A DNA stretch of 64,000 nt from Candidatus Gastranaerophilales bacterium (lineage in GTDB: Bacteria; Cyanobacteriota; Vampirovibrionia; Gastranaerophilales; Gastranaerophilaceae): positions 34,458-98,457 of the forward strand of contig CALUYY010000007.1 in NCBI GenBank assembly GCA_944325155.1. Reading direction: 5' to 3'. Positions within the stretch are counted from its first letter, which is position 1; every line of letters begins with the position of its first letter. The translations under genes and the position numbers were made by a program. This document shows positions 37,476 to 45,879 of the stretch, piece after piece. The notes below the pieces were generated by a model that did no database searches, was not told the DNA's origin, and worked only from the letters and a program-made list of their open reading frames with translations.

Positions 37476-38402
37476 TTACTTTTTTATATTCAATTGAACA
37501 TCTTCGATTAATTTTCTGTTTATTGCAAGTAAATCAGCAATAATTGCAAAAAACAAAGATTGTACGCCCATTAAAATTAATATTGCGCACAAAATTAAAG
37601 ATTGAATGTGGCCCGTGCCGGATTCGGTTATATAGAAATATAAAAATCTTAATCCCAAAATAAGACCCAAGAAAAATAAAATAAGGCTTATTATCATAAA
37701 AAATTTAAACGGGCGGTAAATTATAATAAATCTCATCATTGTAAAAACGGAGCGTTTGATATAATCAAAGTTGCTTTTAACCAGTCTTGAGGGTCTTAAG
37801 TCTTCGTTAACTTCAACCGGCACCGATTTTACGGTTAAACCTTTTTTTGAGGCCTGAATAATGGTTTCCATCGTATAAGTATAGTTATCAAAAATGTTTA
37901 TTCTTTTTGCGGCTTCTTTTGTAAATGCCCTAAAACCGCTCGGCGCATCAAGAACATCCGTGCCCGATATTTTTCTCATAACAAAAGAACCGAGCTTTTG
38001 CAGAACTTTTTTTAAGGGCGAAAATGATTTTATTTTTTCAATCGGCCTTGCGCCGATTACAATATCCGCTTTTTTATCAAGCAGGGGTTTAATAAGCTTA
38101 TCTATGTCGGATGCTCTGTATTGGTTGTCCGCATCAAGGTTTACGATTATATCGGCTCCAAGCTTAAGAGAAGTTTTTAGGCCTGTGTCAAAAGCTCTTG
38201 CAAGCCCCAAATTTTTTGAGTGGCTTACAATGTGCTTAATTCCGAGATTTTTGGCGGTTTCAACCGTATTATCGGCTGAACCGTCATCTATAACAAGAAT
38301 TTCAATTTCATCTATTCCCCCGATAGATTCGGGAATTTCTTTATACGTTACCGGAAGTGTTTTTTCTTCGTTATAGCAAGGTATTTGTATAATAAGCTTC
38401 AT
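37476..38402 (-). CDS. Family 2 glycosyltransferase, dolichol-phosphate-mannose-synthase-like
   Basis: A 308-residue inner-membrane enzyme. The GT-A domain starts IIQIPCYNEEKTLP and carries IDDGSADNT and NLDADNQY. Two membrane helices lie at about 232-255 and 267-292. Relatives load a sugar onto polyprenyl phosphate. It differs from the GtrB-type enzyme at 15.6 kb in the membrane part. I choose the ATG at 38402: a TATAAT box lies 6 bases upstream and TTGCTA 18 bases further, so an ATG at 38438 would be upstream of the promoter. Confidence 0.85.
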   Translation of the reverse strand: MKLIIQIPCYNEEKTLPVTYKEIPESIGGIDEIEILVIDDGSADNTVETAKNLGIKHIVSHSKNLGLARAFDTGLKTSLKLGADIIVNLDADNQYRASDIDKLIKPLLDKKADIVIGARPIEKIKSFSPLKKVLQKLGSFVMRKISGTDVLDAPSGFRAFTKEAAKRINIFDNYTYTMETIIQASKKGLTVKSVPVEVNEDLRPSRLVKSNFDYIKRSVFTMMRFIIIYRPFKFFMIISLILFFLGLILGLRFLYFYITESGTGHIQSLILCAILILMGVQSLFFAIIADLLAINRKLIEDVQLNIKK

Positions 38403-38408
38403 TATTGA

Positions 38409-38438
38409 ATTATACATTAAACGAATGAAATTTAGCAA
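38409..38438 (-). promoter_or_regulatory. Promoter of the glycosyltransferase gene (leaderless)
   Basis: On the minus strand: TTGCTA (38438-38433), 18 bases, TATAAT (38414-38409), 6 bases, ATG at 38402. Confidence 0.65.
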
Positions 38439-38439
38439 A

Positions 38440-38969
38440 ATTTAACAAAAAATTCAAAACTTATGAGAAACTATACTCATAAATTAAAAATTTCTAAATT
38501 TTACATATTTTATTGTCATCCTTGTTAGTGCCAACCGTTTAATTACGTTTGGCCTTTTGTTTTAAATATGCTGATTTGGTTCCGCTCGGCATTAATAATG
38601 CAATATTCGGAAATAATTTAAAATATAATACTATTTTTTAAATTTTAAACTAATTATGCTTTATTTTTTAATTTATTTGTTCATTTTCTTTCTTTGGCTC
38701 AAACGCCGCACGCAAAGAAAGAAAATGAACCAAAAGAAAGAAACGTCGGCTTTTTATTTACCTTTTTAATCTTTTAAAAATTGTTTGCCCCCTCGGTTGT
38801 TCAAAGTCGGGGCTTTTGCTTAAGCTTATTTTAAATTATTGTTTTATTTTTTAATTTTCTATTGATTAAAATAACGCTTCCGCCCCTCCGTTTCACCCTT
38901 CGGTAAAGACAAACAATTTTGATTTTTTAAAAAATAATTATTGAAAATGTTAAGTTTTCAGTGAAATGG
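38440..38969. other. Gene-free stretch with several hairpins
   Basis: About 600 bases without a convincing gene. From left to right: a 7-bp inverted repeat TTATGAG/CTCATAA (38461-38482); a terminator-like hairpin with one mismatch (GCCAACCGT 38530-38538 with ACGTTTGGC 38545-38553, then a T-rich tail) with no gene before it; the long 18-bp inverted repeat listed separately; and GCCCC/GGGGC (38788-38813) followed by TTTT. The mix suggests either a small-RNA locus or the remains of a mobile element. Confidence 0.4.
38679..38730. repeat. Long perfect inverted repeat (18-bp arms)
   Basis: GTTCATTTTCTTTCTTTG (38679-38696) and CAAAGAAAGAAAATGAAC (38713-38730) are exact reverse complements around a 16-base GC-richer loop. 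A partial copy, CCAAAAGAAAGAAACG, follows at once. Such CTTT-rich hairpins resemble dispersed intergenic repeats, but only one copy is in this window. Confidence 0.7.
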
Positions 38970-38998
38970 TTGAAAAATCAATGTGTTCAAAATAATAT
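38970..38998 (+). promoter_or_regulatory. Promoter of the NERD gene (leaderless)
   Basis: TTGAAA (38970-38975), 17 bases, TAATAT (38993-38998), 6 bases, ATG at 39005. No ribosome binding site. Confidence 0.6.
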
Positions 38999-39004
38999 CT
39001 CAAC

Positions 39005-39745
39005 ATGGAACTTATATTTTTTCTCGGTGCAATTATATTTATAGCTTATGTTCTTATATGCCGTATACTCAATTTTTTAGATAATACTGCAATATCAAAT
39101 GGAATATTAGCATATACAGATCAAGATGAAGAGCTAATTAAAAGCGTTACTGACGTTAACAGAGGAACAAATGCCGAAAAAAAGCTTATAGCAGCTCTTT
39201 TAAAATTGGGAATACATCCAAAGGCAATATTTCACGATTTATATATACCGAGAAATAATGGTAAATTTTCCCAAATTGATTTGGTTGTGGCAACAAAAGT
39301 CGGAATTCTTGTGTTTGAAGTTAAGGATTACAGCGGTTGGATATATGGAAATGGCAGTCGTCTGAAATGGACACAAGTATTGGCATACGGAAGAGAGAAA
39401 TATAAATTTTATAATCCGGTTTTACAAAATAACTCACATATTAAATGTCTTCGTCAGCAATTAAAAGAAAAAGTTCCGTTTTATTCCATTATTGTTTTTT
39501 ATGGTGATTGCCAATTAAAAGATATTGACTTTATTCCCAAGGGAACATATATTACAAAGTGGTACAGAGTATTAGATGTAGTTAATAAAATTATAAATGA
39601 AAATCCGCCTGCCAACTATAAAGATAAGATTCATATAATCAAGACACTTAAAAGTGCGGTTGAAAGAGGCAACAAAATCGATGTTTCGGACAGGCATCTT
39701 GAAGGTATAAAAGACATGTTGGGGACAGACAGGATTTTTCAGTAA
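39005..39745 (+). CDS. Membrane-anchored NERD-domain protein
   Basis: A 246-residue protein with an N-terminal membrane helix (about 2-24) and a nuclease-related NERD domain at about 50-165. The domain marks are GTNAEKKLIAALLKLG, the metal-site strands FSQIDLVVATKVGILVFEVKDYSG (D and E-x-K) and FYNPVLQNNSHI. NERD proteins have a restriction-endonuclease-like fold and are often linked to DNA metabolism or defence. Codon use differs a little from the neighbours (more CGT/CGC arginine). It is followed 14 bp later by the SH3/immunity-like gene, and the pair is flanked by long gene-free AT-rich stretches, hinting at transfer. Confidence 0.8.
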   Translation: MELIFFLGAIIFIAYVLICRILNFLDNTAISNGILAYTDQDEELIKSVTDVNRGTNAEKKLIAALLKLGIHPKAIFHDLYIPRNNGKFSQIDLVVATKVGILVFEVKDYSGWIYGNGSRLKWTQVLAYGREKYKFYNPVLQNNSHIKCLRQQLKEKVPFYSIIVFYGDCQLKDIDFIPKGTYITKWYRVLDVVNKIINENPPANYKDKIHIIKTLKSAVERGNKIDVSDRHLEGIKDMLGTDRIFQ

Positions 39746-39759
39746 TATAATGAGGAATA

Positions 39760-40233
39760 ATGTTTAAACTGCTTAGATTGTGGCTAGTAATAGTTTACAT
39801 GTTAATGATTCCCATGGTTGTCAATGCAGCAAATTATGTTGTAGATGTCCCCGTGCTTAATTTTCGCTCTTGTGCCGGTACAAATTGTAAAATAATCGGT
39901 AAATTATCAAAGGGTGAAATAGTAGATTATATTGAAGATTACGGCGAGTGGGCAAAAATAAAAGCGAACGAAAAAACCGGCTTTGTAATTAAAAAAGCTT
40001 TAACTGAAGATTATTCGGATACATTTGAAATAATACCTTTTGTTTTATATGCAATGCTCTTTTTGGCAGGTATTGCACTAGCGATATTTATATATATGCT
40101 TCCTGCGCGTCTTGCCGCCAACAATAAAAATGCCAATAAGATATTTGTCTTAAATATATTTCTTGGTTGGATACCCGTAATTTGGCTAATTTTATTTGCG
40201 TGCGCATTAATCGGTGAAGAAAAAGAGAAATAG
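39760..40233 (+). CDS. Secreted SH3b protein with superinfection-immunity-like membrane end
   Basis: A 157-residue protein in three parts: a signal peptide (cleavage likely after VNA-AN), a bacterial SH3 domain at about 28-80 (VLNFRSCAGTNCKIIGKL), and two membrane helices at about 89-113 and 126-147. The final helix region, NKIFVLNIFLGWIPVIWLIL, fits the N-x-LGW-x-PxxW pattern of the superinfection-immunity (T4 Imm-like) membrane domain. SH3b domains bind peptidoglycan or peptides. Together with the NERD gene just upstream this may be a small defence pair, which is inference. Confidence 0.65.
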   Translation: MFKLLRLWLVIVYMLMIPMVVNAANYVVDVPVLNFRSCAGTNCKIIGKLSKGEIVDYIEDYGEWAKIKANEKTGFVIKKALTEDYSDTFEIIPFVLYAMLFLAGIALAIFIYMLPARLAANNKNANKIFVLNIFLGWIPVIWLILFACALIGEEKEK

Positions 40234-40574
40234 TAACGCTTGTAATGGGATTATATGTTGTTGAATGTAATATTTATTCTTTAGAATTTTAAAAAGTATA
40301 TACAATTTTGAAAAATGTCTTGTTTTGTTAAGAAATGTAAACATGAGTTTATTGGGTAAAACTCAATTATAATGCATATTTTGAAAAAAATCATTTAATT
40401 TTTTAAAAAAATAGTATATATTTTATACATAAACTAGCAAAAAATATAAATTTCAAGTTTTATATGATAGAACCCAAAAACGCATATTAGGGTTGATAAT
40501 TTTTTTTAACCTTTTTAATTTACGGTTAAAAGAGAGTAAACACGATAAATAATATTATTAGGAGACCATTGCTA
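40234..40574. other. Gene-free AT-rich stretch with two hairpins
   Basis: No gene is seen. A hairpin TGAGTTT/AAACTCA (40344-40350 with 40358-40364) lies just before a TATAAT (40368-40373). A second perfect repeat, TTTTAACC/GGTTAAAA (40504-40511 with 40524-40531), would fold in the leader of the next gene, about 30 bases before its GGAG site. Confidence 0.4.
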
Positions 40575-40967
40575 ATGACGGACATTACAGGAAATTTCAG
40601 CGTAGGTAATTCGCACGGCTATTCAAACGATGATATGCGCCCCGCAAAAATTGACAACGCTCCCGAATCTTGTCCCGAGTGCAATGAAACCCATGAAAAA
40701 ATTGATTTGGGTAAAGATCCTGCCGCAATCTCAAACGAAGCTATGGTTAAATCTTCAAGAGTAAGAAACATAGGCTCAAAAGACGACGGCGCTTATAAAT
40801 ATAACCCCGATTACGTTAAGGCGGATGTGCTTTATATATCGGGCATGCTTGATACGGTTTCAAAAATGCAGCAAATGTATATGGATAAAGGTTTAAGCGA
40901 AAAAGAAGCAAGAGATAAAGCGCTTGCTTTTGCGGACGCTTTAATATACGGAAGTAATCAGGAATAA
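40575..40967 (+). CDS. Small hypothetical protein with a CPEC motif
   Basis: A 130-residue cytosolic protein. The N-terminus (MTDITGNFSVGNSHGYSND) is polar, followed by SCPECNETH, a possible half of a metal site. The C-terminal ~55 residues form amphipathic helices (YVKADVLYISGMLDTVSKMQ, GLSEKEARDKALAFADAL). I do not recognise a family. The ATG at 40575 has GGAG 10 bases upstream; an in-frame TTG at 40569 is too close to it. Confidence 0.6.
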   Translation: MTDITGNFSVGNSHGYSNDDMRPAKIDNAPESCPECNETHEKIDLGKDPAAISNEAMVKSSRVRNIGSKDDGAYKYNPDYVKADVLYISGMLDTVSKMQQMYMDKGLSEKEARDKALAFADALIYGSNQE

Positions 40968-40991
40968 TTAAATTTAAGCCTTGATAATAAA

Positions 40992-41040
40992 GCCTTTTTG
41001 TGTAAGAATTTTGCCTGTCAGAGTTTAGATTTAAAAAGGC
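40992..41040 (+). promoter_or_regulatory. Inverted repeat that could mask the ribosome binding site of the next gene
   Basis: GCCTTTTT (40992-40999) is the exact reverse complement of AAAAAGGC (41033-41040). The second arm holds the AAAAAGG that serves the GTG start at 41050, so folding would hide it. The first arm could equally be a T-run of a weak terminator. Confidence 0.3.
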
Positions 41041-41049
41041 AAAGTTCAA

Positions 41050-41679
41050 GTGCAGAATTTGGTTTATTTTTTATACGATAAAGCATATATCAACATTACA
41101 AATGCCTGCACAAATGCCTGCAAATTCTGCGTCAGGGACATTAAAGACGATGTCATGGGCGCAGGACTGTGGCTTGAAGACAAAAATGTTAAAGCAAAAG
41201 ATGTAATAGAACAAATTGACGCCGCAAAAGATAAAATAAAATCTTGCGGCGAAATTGTTTTTTGCGGATACGGAGAGCCTTTAATCAAGTTTGAAGAAGT
41301 TAAAGAGATTTGTATATATTTAAGAAAAAATCTTCCGGATGTTAAAATAAGGATTAATACAAACGGGCACGGAAGTTTTGTAAATAAAAAAAATATCGTT
41401 CCCGTTTTAAAACCTTTGATTGATTCAATTTCAATCAGCCTTAATGCGCAGGATGAAGCAACTTATAATAAAATTTCTTCCCCTAAAATTGAAAATGCTT
41501 ATCAATCCATGCTTGATTTTGCAAAAGAATGCGTAAAAGAAGGCATTGATACGACAATGAGCATAGTTACAAAATTTAAAGAAGACGAATATAAAATCGA
41601 CCCTGAAAAATGCGAAGAAATTGCCAAAAATCTCGGTGCAAAATTTCGCATAAGAGAATGGATTAAAAACGGATATTAA
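41050..41679 (+). CDS. Radical SAM protein (TatD-associated type)
   Basis: A 209-residue radical SAM enzyme. The cluster motif CTNACKFC (CxxxCxxC) is at about 20-27, and CGYGEPLIK is the GGE-like SAM motif. The N-terminus VYFLYDKAYINITNACTNAC matches the small family linked to TatD DNases, whose function is unclear. No tatD gene is here. The start is a GTG at 41050, with AAAAAGG about 10 bases upstream. It lies 25 bp before the acyl-CoA synthetase gene and may share its transcript. Confidence 0.75.
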   Translation: MQNLVYFLYDKAYINITNACTNACKFCVRDIKDDVMGAGLWLEDKNVKAKDVIEQIDAAKDKIKSCGEIVFCGYGEPLIKFEEVKEICIYLRKNLPDVKIRINTNGHGSFVNKKNIVPVLKPLIDSISISLNAQDEATYNKISSPKIENAYQSMLDFAKECVKEGIDTTMSIVTKFKEDEYKIDPEKCEEIAKNLGAKFRIREWIKNGY

Positions 41680-41704
41680 AGTACAAACAGATAAGGAGAA
41701 AAAA

Positions 41705-43867
41705 ATGTACGACAACGTTTTGGACAAAATAATGAAACCGAAATCTATTGCGGTTATCGGCGCTTCGACAAAAGAACATACAATAGGCTCCGATATTATG
41801 AAAAGATTGCAGGAATATAATTTTAACGGCAAAATATATCCCGTTAACCCCAAAGGCGGCATTATAGAAGGACTTCAAGCTTATACAAGCGTTCTTGAAA
41901 TACCGGGTGAAGTTGATCTTGCTTTAATTGTCGTTAATGCAAAATTTGTATTATCAACGCTTGATCAGTGCAATGAAAAAGGAATTAAAGGAATTTGTAT
42001 TATAACGGCGGGCTTTAAAGAAACGGGAAAAGAAGGTGCAGAACTTGAAAAAGAACTTTTAAATAAAATCAGATCATACGGTATGCGTTGTGTCGGCCCC
42101 AATTGTTTGGGCGTTGTTAACACTCATCCCGATATCAAAATGGACGCATGCTTTGCCGAATCGCTTCCCGAAAGAGGAAATATAGGCTTTGTTTCGCAAT
42201 CGGGCGCTTTGGGCGGCGGTATTTTAAATATTTTAAAAGACTTAAACTTAGGTTTTGCGCAGTTTATCTCAATCGGAAACCAGGCGGATGTTAACGCTGA
42301 AACCGCCATTGAATACTGGGAAAATGATGATGATGTCAAACAAATTCTTTTATATATGGAATCAATTCAAAACCCCCAAAACTTCAGAAAACTTGCAACC
42401 AGAGTAACAAAGAAAAAACCGATTTTGGCCCTTAAAGCGGGGCGTTCGGCTGCCGGCGCTTCGGCTGCAAGCTCCCATACGGGTTCACTTGCAGGCGCTG
42501 ATAAGGCCGCTGCCGCTTTATTACATCAATCCGGCGTTATAAGAGAATTTTCTCTGCAAAATCTTTTTGAAACCGCAAAAGTTTTTGCAAACTGCCCCAT
42601 ACCCAAAGGCGACAGAGTTGCAATAATCACAAACTCTGGCGGCCCCGGGATTATGGCAACGGATGCCGTTTGCGAATACGGTATGCAGATGGCAAAAATT
42701 AAAGATGAAACAAAAGAAAAATTAAGAAGTTTTCTTCCTTCGGCAGCTTCGGTTAAAAACCCTATCGATATGATTGCTTCGGCTCCGATTGAACATTATA
42801 AAGAAACGCTGAAAACGGTTGTAGCGGATGAAAACGTTGATATGATAATTGTTATTTATCTTCCTTTCCTTGGCTTAAAAGATATCGACGTTGCAAAAGC
42901 CGTTATGGAAATTAAGGAAGAACACCCCGAAAAACCGATTATAGGCGTGTTCATGACAAAAAATGAATTCTTTACAAAATTATCCGATATGAACGTTAAC
43001 GTTCCTTTCTTTATGTATGCGGAACAAGCGGCTGACGGTCTTAACAGATTAAACCAGCAAAGACTCTGGATGGAAAAAGAAGAAGGAAAAATTCCCGTTT
43101 ATGATGTTGACAGAGAAAAAGTTAAAAACATTATCTTGAAATCAATCAACGACGGCAGAGATCAACTAACAACGCTTGAGAGCATTGATGTTCTTCGGGC
43201 ATACGGTATCAGGGCCTGCAAATACGGTCTTGCAACAAATATTGACGAGGTTGTAACATTGGGTAATTCAATCGGATATCCCGTTGTTATGAAAATGACA
43301 TCAAAAACAACATCTCATAAAACGGATGTCGGCGGCGTTGTTGTTAATATCAGAAGCGAAGAACAATTAAGAAACGAATACAATGCGCTTTTAAAAAGAC
43401 TGGAAGAAAAAGGCTTGCTGGAAGGTCTTGAAGGCGTTATTATTCAGGAAATGGTTAAAGGAAACCGCGAAATGGTATGCGGTATTGCAACCGATCCTCA
43501 ATACGGGCCGATGATGATGTTCGGTCTCGGCGGCGTGTTTGTTGAAGTTATGAAAGATGTTACCTTCAGAATTGCTCCCTTAACCGATAATGATGCAATT
43601 GATATGATTAAATCGGTTAAAGCGTATAAGCTTCTTGAAGGTGCAAGAGGAACAAAGCCGGCAGATATTGAACAAATAAAAGAAACATTATTAAGATTAT
43701 CTCAATTGGTTAATGACTTTAAATTCATTGACGAATTAGATATTAACCCGCTTTTAATCAGCGAAAAAACAGGTGAAGGCATTGCCGTTGACGGAAGAAT
43801 TAAAGTAAGAATGAATGAAGCAAAAGAATTCTTCGGCTGTGCGGCAGGCGTTTGCAGCGCAGTTTAA
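41705..43867 (+). CDS. Acyl-CoA synthetase (ADP-forming), acetate-CoA ligase family
   Basis: A 720-residue fused enzyme. It has a CoA-binding Rossmann domain (about 1-130, AVIGASTKEHTIGSDIM), two succinyl-CoA-ligase-like domains with FVSQSGALGG and the phosphohistidine region SHTGSLAG, and a C-terminal ATP-grasp domain (about 480-710, PVVMKMTSKTTSHKTDVGGV and FGLGGVFVEVMKDV). It makes ATP from acetyl-CoA or another acyl-CoA, fitting energy conservation in a fermenter. AAGGAG precedes the ATG. The C-terminus has two cysteines (GCAAGVCSAV). A strong terminator follows. Confidence 0.9.
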   Translation: MYDNVLDKIMKPKSIAVIGASTKEHTIGSDIMKRLQEYNFNGKIYPVNPKGGIIEGLQAYTSVLEIPGEVDLALIVVNAKFVLSTLDQCNEKGIKGICIITAGFKETGKEGAELEKELLNKIRSYGMRCVGPNCLGVVNTHPDIKMDACFAESLPERGNIGFVSQSGALGGGILNILKDLNLGFAQFISIGNQADVNAETAIEYWENDDDVKQILLYMESIQNPQNFRKLATRVTKKKPILALKAGRSAAGASAASSHTGSLAGADKAAAALLHQSGVIREFSLQNLFETAKVFANCPIPKGDRVAIITNSGGPGIMATDAVCEYGMQMAKIKDETKEKLRSFLPSAASVKNPIDMIASAPIEHYKETLKTVVADENVDMIIVIYLPFLGLKDIDVAKAVMEIKEEHPEKPIIGVFMTKNEFFTKLSDMNVNVPFFMYAEQAADGLNRLNQQRLWMEKEEGKIPVYDVDREKVKNIILKSINDGRDQLTTLESIDVLRAYGIRACKYGLATNIDEVVTLGNSIGYPVVMKMTSKTTSHKTDVGGVVVNIRSEEQLRNEYNALLKRLEEKGLLEGLEGVIIQEMVKGNREMVCGIATDPQYGPMMMFGLGGVFVEVMKDVTFRIAPLTDNDAIDMIKSVKAYKLLEGARGTKPADIEQIKETLLRLSQLVNDFKFIDELDINPLLISEKTGEGIAVDGRIKVRMNEAKEFFGCAAGVCSAV

Positions 43868-43889
43868 TAAAACGGGAAAAACCTTATAG

Positions 43890-43920
43890 AATACCGCCTG
43901 AAATTCAGGCGGTATTTTTG
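43890..43920 (+). terminator. Terminator after the acyl-CoA synthetase gene
   Basis: AATACCGCCTGAA (43890-43902) and TTCAGGCGGTATT (43904-43916) form a strong hairpin followed by T's. Confidence 0.9.
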
Positions 43921-44009
43921 TTTTAAAACAGGCAATTTTTTATACAAAAATGTTTTTATTTTTATAACGGAAGAAAATTTTAAAAAAAGAGGACAGGGGA
44001 TATTAATTT

Positions 44010-45707
44010 ATGAGCTATGCTACAACATTTAACGGCGGTAATTCAATGGCAGTTGATTTATCAAATAAAGCTGCAGGCATAAGGCTTGATACAACCGTTT
44101 CTCCCGCTGAAATACAGGCAAAAATCAAAGAACATTATCCTAATTTGCAAAACCAAAATTTAATTAATATGCAGACCCCCTTATCTTATGATACTTTTCA
44201 AAATCAACCCCAAATAATAAATTCCAATCAGGCGGTTCAATATAATCCTTATCAAACACCGTATCAAGCGCCTTATCAGGCACCTTACCAAGCACCGTAT
44301 CAAAATTATCAAATGACGGCAAGTTATCCCGTTTATCAACAACCGGTGCAAAATGTGCAGACGCCATATTATAACAATATGCCGCAGCCCGTATATCAAA
44401 CGGCGCAGACTTCATATATTCAGCCGCAAACCGTAAATAATACGCCTTATGTTCAAACGGCTCAAAATACGGCATACATTCAACCGAATACGCAGGCTTC
44501 ATATTCGGTTCCCCGGCCCGCATTATACGATACAACAAGCGCATACCAAAATAATACTTCTCAAAATACACAATCGGGCGGGCAAAATCTTGATATAAAT
44601 TCGAATAATTATTTGCCGGATACGGTTTTTGAAACAAATAATCCTCAGGGGCTAGAAGCTTATTATGCTGAAGTTTCAAATAAAGAAGGGATAATTTCAA
44701 AAGGAATCGATAAAATAAAAAGTTTATTTAATATGAAAGGAAGTTCAAAAGACGCACAAAGTGCAATTGAACAATATAACGGCGGGCTTATTTCATATGA
44801 TGAAGCGATAAATAAAATAAAAGAATATGAAAATAAACAATCTTCATCAACGGGTGCCGTTACAACGGCTCTTTCGGCGATAGGAGCATATATAGGAAGT
44901 GCATACACCGCTTCAAAAGGCTCTTCTTCGGGCAAGGCCGCAATGATAGCCGCTCTTATAGGTGCAGGGGTTAAAATGTTTGCGGGCGTGCTTGACAGAA
45001 GCACAAATAAAACCGCAGGCGATAATTTGAGCGCAAAAGAATTGATTTCCGATGTTTCAAAAGGCGCAATCGCAGGTGCGATTACAAGCGGAGCTTCTTC
45101 ATTGTCATCCGATAAATTTATTGTTCCGAGCGGTTCAAACGGTGCAATAACAGGTGCAATAACGGGTGCCGCAACCGGTATTACGGATTACAGCATTGAT
45201 ACGATTAAAAACGGCAGCGAATTTTCAATAAACGATATGATTTCAAATTCGGTTAAATATGCAGCGGGCGGTACGGCTATCGGGGCGCTCACGGGTAAAA
45301 TTTCATCAAAATTTATCAAAACCAACCCTAAAATCATAAATCAAGCTTCCGCTTCATCCGGCAATACCGCAGGTAATTTACGGACGCAAACCAAAATTAC
45401 AAGTTTTGATGACTGTAAGGGCCTTTTACAATCGGGCAACAATGTAAGCAGCACGGAAAGAGTGGCGGCGATAAAAGAAGGCGTTAAGTATGAAACCGAT
45501 GAAGGCGTTAGAAAATTATATCAGCAATTTTTGGATAATCCGAACGAAGAAACATTAAAAAAATTCTATCGTGCCGCTTCAAAAAAATATCACCCCGATT
45601 TAGCCGCAAACAAAAGTGTTGAAGCAGCAGGAGAAAAATTCGTATATTACGGCAACCTGCAATCATTTGCAGAGAAGAATATGGCGCTTTTTCAAAAAGC
45701 CGCTTAA
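44010..45707 (+). CDS. Q/Y-rich protein with glycine-rich membrane segments and C-terminal J-like domain
   Basis: A 565-residue protein of unusual make-up. Residues about 50-200 are low complexity, rich in Q, Y, N and P, with five PYQ(A/T) units. A short helical region (225-275) is followed by alanine/glycine-rich hydrophobic stretches (about 280-330 and 345-440) such as AAMIAALIGAGVKMFAGVL and AITGAITGAATGITDY, like glycine-zipper membrane segments. The C-terminal ~70 residues have KKFYRAASKKYHPDLAA with an HPD triad at 528-530, the key of J-domains that call on DnaK. J-domains are rarely at the very C-terminus. AGGGGA precedes the ATG. Function unknown. Confidence 0.65.
   Translation: MSYATTFNGGNSMAVDLSNKAAGIRLDTTVSPAEIQAKIKEHYPNLQNQNLINMQTPLSYDTFQNQPQIINSNQAVQYNPYQTPYQAPYQAPYQAPYQNYQMTASYPVYQQPVQNVQTPYYNNMPQPVYQTAQTSYIQPQTVNNTPYVQTAQNTAYIQPNTQASYSVPRPALYDTTSAYQNNTSQNTQSGGQNLDINSNNYLPDTVFETNNPQGLEAYYAEVSNKEGIISKGIDKIKSLFNMKGSSKDAQSAIEQYNGGLISYDEAINKIKEYENKQSSSTGAVTTALSAIGAYIGSAYTASKGSSSGKAAMIAALIGAGVKMFAGVLDRSTNKTAGDNLSAKELISDVSKGAIAGAITSGASSLSSDKFIVPSGSNGAITGAITGAATGITDYSIDTIKNGSEFSINDMISNSVKYAAGGTAIGALTGKISSKFIKTNPKIINQASASSGNTAGNLRTQTKITSFDDCKGLLQSGNNVSSTERVAAIKEGVKYETDEGVRKLYQQFLDNPNEETLKKFYRAASKKYHPDLAANKSVEAAGEKFVYYGNLQSFAEKNMALFQKAA
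44247..44306 (+). repeat. Five tandem 12-bp units encoding PYQ(A/T)
   Basis: Degenerate CCNTAYCARRCR-type units in frame inside the Q/Y-rich gene. The codons differ between copies (CCT/CCG, CAA/CAG), so the array is not a fresh slippage product. Confidence 0.7.
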
Positions 45708-45739
45708 AAATAATTCTTTTGTAATAATTCTTAATAGTT

Positions 45740-45766
45740 AAAATCGCCCCGAAACGGGCGATTTTA
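45740..45766 (+). terminator. Terminator after the J-domain-like gene
   Basis: AAAATCGCCC (45740-45749) pairs with GGGCGATTTT (45756-45765) around CGAAAC. Confidence 0.9.
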
Positions 45767-45879
45767 ATTGTATTTAAGACACTTTTTCGGGGGATTTTTA
45801 TACAACGGGAGTAATTCTTAAGGCTTATATTTTTCTTCCTTTTATGATATAAATAATATGTAAGATAAAATGGAGGCGA

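Noticed and set aside
38729..38770. Tiny reading frame starting MNQKKETS after the long inverted repeat
   Set aside because: Fourteen codons with no ribosome binding site, made of the repeat itself.
44164..44700. 178-residue minus-strand reading frame opposite the Q/Y-rich gene
   Set aside because: It is the mirror of the repetitive PYQA coding region; repeats keep antisense frames open by chance.
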